Source: Bacteroidetes bacterium UBA6221 | GTDB taxonomy: Bacteria > Bacteroidota > Bacteroidia > Chitinophagales > Chitinophagaceae | Direction of reading: 5' to 3' | Assembly (NCBI GenBank): GCA_002421685.1 | Contig: DISB01000009.1 | Coordinates: forward strand, 101,140-165,139 | DNA length: 64,000 nt | Part shown: piece by piece, positions 60,322 to 64,000 of the stretch | Layout: each line of letters begins with the position of its first letter | Numbering within the stretch: position 1 is the stretch's first letter | The notes under the pieces: model-generated | What the model was told of the DNA's origin: nothing | Database searches by the model: none | What the model saw: only the letters and a program-made list of their open reading frames with translations | Program-made: the position numbers and the translations under genes

Positions 60322-61992
60322 GTGAAAATCATTAGAAAGATACTGAAGACTACCGCTATAGCACTGGGTATATTCCTGGTGGTATGCCTGGCTATGGGCG
60401 TGTATATCTATAATGTATCTGAGTTTGAGCCACCTGTTATTGCAGATAGTTCAGCCTTGAAAGCCGAAACCGGCCATGTAGATAATAGTTTATATACTAT
60501 TGAAAACGATTGGATTAGAAAAAACAAATATGGCTTGTATGAAATGTATGTCTCGGGCAGCCCTTACGAACTGGGGGTAAAGAATGGCAAGCTGTCCCGC
60601 CAGCAGATCGTTGACCAGGAAATAGCTTTTACAGAGCAGATAAAGCAGATGGTGCCCTCAGAAAGCTGGCGGAATATCCTGAAATATGTCATCGGTTTTA
60701 TCAACCGCGACCTGCCGGAACACATTACTGAAGAATACAGGAAAGAGATATACGGCATATCCCGCTCAGCCTCACCTGAGTTCAACTGGATAGGCGATAA
60801 CTATACCCGCCTGATGAACTACCACGCCGCCCACGACATCGGCCATGCCCTGCAAAACCTGATGCTGGTAGGCTGTACGTCCTTCGGCGCCTGGGGCGAT
60901 AAGACTGCCGATGGTTCTATGCTCATTGGCCGCAACTTCGACTTCTGGGTAGGAGATAAATTTGCTGAGAATAAGATAGTAGCCTTCTACAATCCTGGTA
61001 AAGGACACAAATTCGCTTTCATTACCTGGGGCGGTTTCGCAGGAGTCGTATCGGGTATGAACGAAAAAGGCCTCACGGTCACTATCAACGCTGCCCGGTC
61101 AGACATTCCCGGTGGCGCCGCTACTCCTGTTTCGCTGGTGGCGCGGGAGGTGCTGCAATATGCGGGTAATATAGAAGAGGCAATTGCTATAGCTAAGAAG
61201 CGGGAAATGTTCGTTTCCGAGAGCTTCCTGGTAGGCAGTGCAGCCGATGGCAAAGCGGTTGTTATTGAGAAGACACCCAATGAGCTGGATATCTACGACC
61301 CCGCTACCGACAACATCCAATGTACCAACCACTACCAGAGCAAGCAGTTCGAACAACAGGAGTTGAACCTGGAGCAAAAGGACAGGAGTGCGTCCGTATA
61401 TCGCTACAAGCGCCTGCAGGAGCTGATGGCGGCGAATTACCCGTTGACACCTCAAAAGATGGCCGATATCCTCCGCGACAGGAAAGGGCTGGGCAACACC
61501 GATATTGGCAATGGCAACGAAAAAGCTGTCAACCAGCTCATCGCACATCATTCAGTTATCTTCCAGCCCGACAGCCTGCGCATGTGGGTAAGCACAGGCA
61601 ATTGGCAACTGGGCGAATATATCTGCTACGACCTGCGCAAGGTGTTTGCATTACAGGGTATGAAAAAGGACACAACCATTATAGAAACTGCCCTCACCAT
61701 ACCCGCAGACAGCTTCATATATACACAGGAGTTTAAAGACTTTCTTACATTCAGAGCAAACAAGATGGCCTTGCTGGAAGGTAGGGCTGTAGATACGGCG
61801 GCCACCGTGAGCAGCAACCCCAATTATTACGATGCATACCGCATAGCCGGCGATTATTGCATGAACAAGCACTGGTACAGAGCGGCGCTTGCTTACTATC
61901 AAACTTCCCTTACCAAAGAGATAGCTACCAAAGACGAAAAAGAGGCGATTGAAGAAAAAATAGCCATGTGCAAAAAGAATTTAAACCCATAG
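60322..61992 (+). CDS. C45-type (acyltransferase/Ntn-hydrolase-like) protein with N-terminal membrane anchor
   Basis: From a GTG at 60322 the protein has 556 residues and begins KIIRKILKTTAIALGIFLVV, a signal anchor. The Ntn-hydrolase domain shows LVGCTSFGAWGDKTADGSML with the likely self-cleavage site Gly184-Cys185, then LIGRNFDFWVGDKF and GFAGVVSGMNEKGLTVTINA. This matches the C45 family (acyl-CoA:6-APA acyltransferase-like), which hydrolyse or transfer amide-bound acyl groups. The C-terminal part is helical and TPR-like. The start follows the -7 element by 5 nt; an ATG at 60214 lies in the upstream remnant. Confidence 0.82.
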   Translation: MKIIRKILKTTAIALGIFLVVCLAMGVYIYNVSEFEPPVIADSSALKAETGHVDNSLYTIENDWIRKNKYGLYEMYVSGSPYELGVKNGKLSRQQIVDQEIAFTEQIKQMVPSESWRNILKYVIGFINRDLPEHITEEYRKEIYGISRSASPEFNWIGDNYTRLMNYHAAHDIGHALQNLMLVGCTSFGAWGDKTADGSMLIGRNFDFWVGDKFAENKIVAFYNPGKGHKFAFITWGGFAGVVSGMNEKGLTVTINAARSDIPGGAATPVSLVAREVLQYAGNIEEAIAIAKKREMFVSESFLVGSAADGKAVVIEKTPNELDIYDPATDNIQCTNHYQSKQFEQQELNLEQKDRSASVYRYKRLQELMAANYPLTPQKMADILRDRKGLGNTDIGNGNEKAVNQLIAHHSVIFQPDSLRMWVSTGNWQLGEYICYDLRKVFALQGMKKDTTIIETALTIPADSFIYTQEFKDFLTFRANKMALLEGRAVDTAATVSSNPNYYDAYRIAGDYCMNKHWYRAALAYYQTSLTKEIATKDEKEAIEEKIAMCKKNLNP

Positions 61993-62008
61993 TTTAGCAG
62001 CCCGTTTC

Positions 62009-63196
62009 ATGATGCATACGCCCGTTTACGAAGACAGGTTCAGGAATTTAAAGGCCTGTGTGCTGATACCTACATACAACAATGCAGGTACGCTGGCGGC
62101 TGTCCTCAACGATGTGCTTACCTATACCCGGCAGGTTATTGTTGTCAACGATGGTTCTACTGATAACACAGCCGGGATACTCAAAGGCTTCCCGCAGGTA
62201 CACGTAGTGACTCACTCGCCTAATAAAGGTAAAGGCATGGCGCTGCGCAACGGCTTCAAGGAGGCTGTAAGGCTCGGTTACGAACATGCCATCACCCTCG
62301 ACAGCGACGGCCAGCATTATGCCAAAGACCTGGTGGAATTCCTCACCTGGCTGGAGGCAGAACCCAATTCTTTACTGATAGGCGCCCGCAACCTCGACCA
62401 GGAGAACGTGCCCGGCAAAAGCAGCTTCGGCAACCGATTTTCCAATTTCTGGTTTTGGGTTAACACCGGCATCCGCCTGCAGGATACACAATCGGGCTAT
62501 CGCTCTTATCCCGTCAGCAAGTTGGCCGGCAAGCGGTATTTCACCACCAAATACGAATTTGAAATAGAAGTGATAGTCCGCGCCTCGTGGAGTGGTATAG
62601 CGGTGCGGGGCGTACCTGTATCTGTTTATTACCCCAAGCCCGAGGACAGGGTGTCACATTTTAGGCCGCTGAAAGATTTTACGCGTATCAGCATACTCAA
62701 TACGGTATTGGTGCTGATATCGGTATTCTGGGTGAAGCCCCGTGATTTCATTCGCAACCTGTTCAGCCGAGAGGGGCGTAAACTCATATACCAGGCTGTA
62801 TTTGCCACGCCCGGCGAAACCAATCATAAAAAAGCGGTGTCACTGGGTTTTGGGGTGTTCATGGGCATTGTCCCCATATGGGGTTTTCAATTGGCGGTGG
62901 GCATACCGCTGGCCATCCTGTTCCGGATGAACAAAGCCCTGTTCCTGGTAGCTGCCAACATTAGTATCCCGCCTATAATGTTTGTCATCATGGCGCTGAG
63001 CGTTGCCACCGGCAAGCTGGTGCTGGGCATGGATGCCCTGCTGCCCGATTTCCGCAACATCTCGCTCGACATGGTGAAGCAGGAGGGTGTGGCTTTCTTT
63101 CTTGGAGGCGCAATATTGGCTGTCGTTTCAGGGGTGGTCGTTTACCTGCTGTCTTTGTTGTTCCTTTCCCTTACTCGAAGAAAGGCCGCGAAATAG
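62009..63196 (+). CDS. Family 2 glycosyltransferase fused to a DUF2062 membrane domain
   Basis: The 395-residue protein has an N-terminal GT2 domain (CVLIPTYNNAGTLAAVLNDV, VNDGSTDNTAGIL, ITLDSDGQH) of the dolichol-phosphate-mannose-synthase type. The C-terminal 130 residues carry DUF2062 (FGVFMGIVPIWGFQLAVGIP) with two or three membrane helices. It probably makes a lipid-linked sugar at the membrane. It lies 16 nt behind the C45 hydrolase gene, suggesting an operon. The 3' end overlaps the convergent methyltransferase gene by 26 bp. Confidence 0.88.
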   Translation: MMHTPVYEDRFRNLKACVLIPTYNNAGTLAAVLNDVLTYTRQVIVVNDGSTDNTAGILKGFPQVHVVTHSPNKGKGMALRNGFKEAVRLGYEHAITLDSDGQHYAKDLVEFLTWLEAEPNSLLIGARNLDQENVPGKSSFGNRFSNFWFWVNTGIRLQDTQSGYRSYPVSKLAGKRYFTTKYEFEIEVIVRASWSGIAVRGVPVSVYYPKPEDRVSHFRPLKDFTRISILNTVLVLISVFWVKPRDFIRNLFSREGRKLIYQAVFATPGETNHKKAVSLGFGVFMGIVPIWGFQLAVGIPLAILFRMNKALFLVAANISIPPIMFVIMALSVATGKLVLGMDALLPDFRNISLDMVKQEGVAFFLGGAILAVVSGVVVYLLSLLFLSLTRRKAAK

Positions 63197-63914
63197 TGTC
63201 GTATTTATTGGCTATACACCTAAGATGCGCCCCTGTCCACACCCGGCTTGTCAAGCTTATCCTTTCGATGTTGTAGTTATCAAAACGGCTGCCCCTCATC
63301 ATGTTGTCCAGTTGCTTGTAGGTCATATAGTTGGTTTCCCAGCGTTTGTCCAGTATATGTTTGATCTTTTCCGGCAGCAGCGGGTAGGCCGTTTCTGCCA
63401 GTCTTCGTTTAAGGTTCTTTCTTTCGTCAATATCCACTACGGTAAACATCAGCATGCCTTCATCCGTCAGCAGCGTGTACAGTTTATCACACATGTCCGC
63501 AGTGAAAGGGGCGTGCTCGCCCAATACACCTATGGAGTAGATGAAATCAAATTGCTCACCCGCAAAGTCGTGCTCAAATGCACTGCCTTCTATAAGGTTA
63601 ATAACCGGGATATTCACTTCCTCCTCTTTCAGGGGGTGTACGGCCAGATTTAGCATGGGGGCGGCTATGTCAATGCCTGTAAGTTCTACTGTGTTCTGCA
63701 AAGCATGGAAATACCTGCCTGTTCCGCAACCGAGGTCTAGTACCTTAATGGGTCGGTTGAAGGATAAGGTCAATTCCTTCAGCAGGGGGACGAATGTAGT
63801 ATAGTAGGGGGTATTGACGAACTCGTTGTCGTAGTCGCGGTAGCTTTGCGAGTACGACTCGTTATACAGGTGCACGGTTTTGACGTCGCACACCTCGTGA
63901 TTGGTGTTCAGCAT
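63171..63914 (-). CDS. Class I SAM-dependent methyltransferase
   Basis: The 247-residue protein has the SAM-binding motif KVLDLGCGTGRYFHAL (motif I), then ELTGIDIAAPML and FDFIYSIGVLGEH. It is a Rossmann-fold methyltransferase of the Methyltransf_11/25 type; the substrate cannot be told. The ATG at 63914 is chosen over an upstream start at 63992, which would begin inside a terminator hairpin. It is convergent with and overlaps the GT2-DUF2062 gene. Confidence 0.85.
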   Translation of the reverse strand: MLNTNHEVCDVKTVHLYNESYSQSYRDYDNEFVNTPYYTTFVPLLKELTLSFNRPIKVLDLGCGTGRYFHALQNTVELTGIDIAAPMLNLAVHPLKEEEVNIPVINLIEGSAFEHDFAGEQFDFIYSIGVLGEHAPFTADMCDKLYTLLTDEGMLMFTVVDIDERKNLKRRLAETAYPLLPEKIKHILDKRWETNYMTYKQLDNMMRGSRFDNYNIERISLTSRVWTGAHLRCIANKYDTISRPFFE

Positions 63915-63972
63915 GTGTTTTTTGTTTTTTGTTTGTAGTAAAAATACTCTGCATATACCTCGTAAAACAAAA

Positions 63973-63997
63973 AAGCCGTGGTATTTAACCACGGCTT
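63973..63997 (-). terminator. Terminator of an unseen minus-strand gene beyond the window
   Basis: AAGCCGTGGT (63973-63982) pairs with ACCACGGCTT (63988-63997) over ATTTA; on the minus strand TTTTGTTTT follows. Confidence 0.7.
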
Positions 63998-64000
63998 AAC

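Overview
The window reads as a chromosomal segment of a Bacteroidota bacterium, most likely of the Chitinophagaceae/Chitinophagales (inference from gene content, not tested). The reasons are: many genes carry a TAnnTTTG -7 element, several with a TTTG or TTG about 19-20 bp upstream, which is the promoter type of this phylum; Shine-Dalgarno sequences are mostly absent; two secreted proteins end in type 9 secretion sorting domains (type B at 40939-43320, type A at 45760-47136); and a DarB/DarA pair, a PSP1/RicT protein and many small lipoproteins are present. No rRNA, tRNA or CRISPR array was found.

Layout. 1-8.8 kb: a partial SpoU methyltransferase, clpS, a dipeptidyl peptidase IV, a YihY/BrkB membrane protein overlapping a cytochrome c-copper monooxygenase fusion, a thioredoxin-like protein, a tiny Cys-rich lipoprotein and fusA. 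9-17 kb: an HtrA protease, a darB-darA pair, glyA, a large secreted protein with a possible caspase-like C-terminus, and an overlapping PPK2 gene. 17-24 kb: an alpha/beta hydrolase, a class III PHA synthase, ricT, ffh, a beta-barrel protein and rpsP. 24-32 kb: a glf-GT2-GT-C surface-sugar operon, a 47-residue membrane protein, a MauE-thioredoxin fusion, two more Cys-rich lipoproteins, a C1 peptidase and an FKBP. 32-50 kb: yceI, pspC, aconitase, a TsdA-like cytochrome, pruA, pth, a PKD/T9SS adhesin-like protein, an RNA helicase plus cold-shock-domain operon with a long leader, a T9SS type A protein, DUF983, accC and small secreted proteins. 50-57 kb: glutathione peroxidase, an Ig-like lipoprotein, an S9 peptidase, a haem-binding protein, xth, a Crp-type regulator and DinB.

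At 57.3-60.0 kb lies the one clear mobile element: an AT-rich IS1595/ISXO2-type insertion with 29-bp terminal inverted repeats (27/29 identical). It carries a transposase, a KilA-N-domain gene directly behind it, a lysine/alanine-rich histone-H1-like small protein and a convergent 85-residue phage-type protein. It sits against a GC-rich palindrome and next to a reading-frame remnant. After it come a C45-type acyltransferase/hydrolase, a GT2-DUF2062 fusion and a methyltransferase.

The most interesting unexplained signals are: three scattered lipoproteins sharing one fixed cysteine pattern, one of them beside the MauE-thioredoxin fusion; the possible caspase fold in the 753-residue secreted protein; the cargo-bearing IS; and several genes whose promoter -7 element lies only 4-6 nt before the ATG, which predicts leaderless mRNAs.
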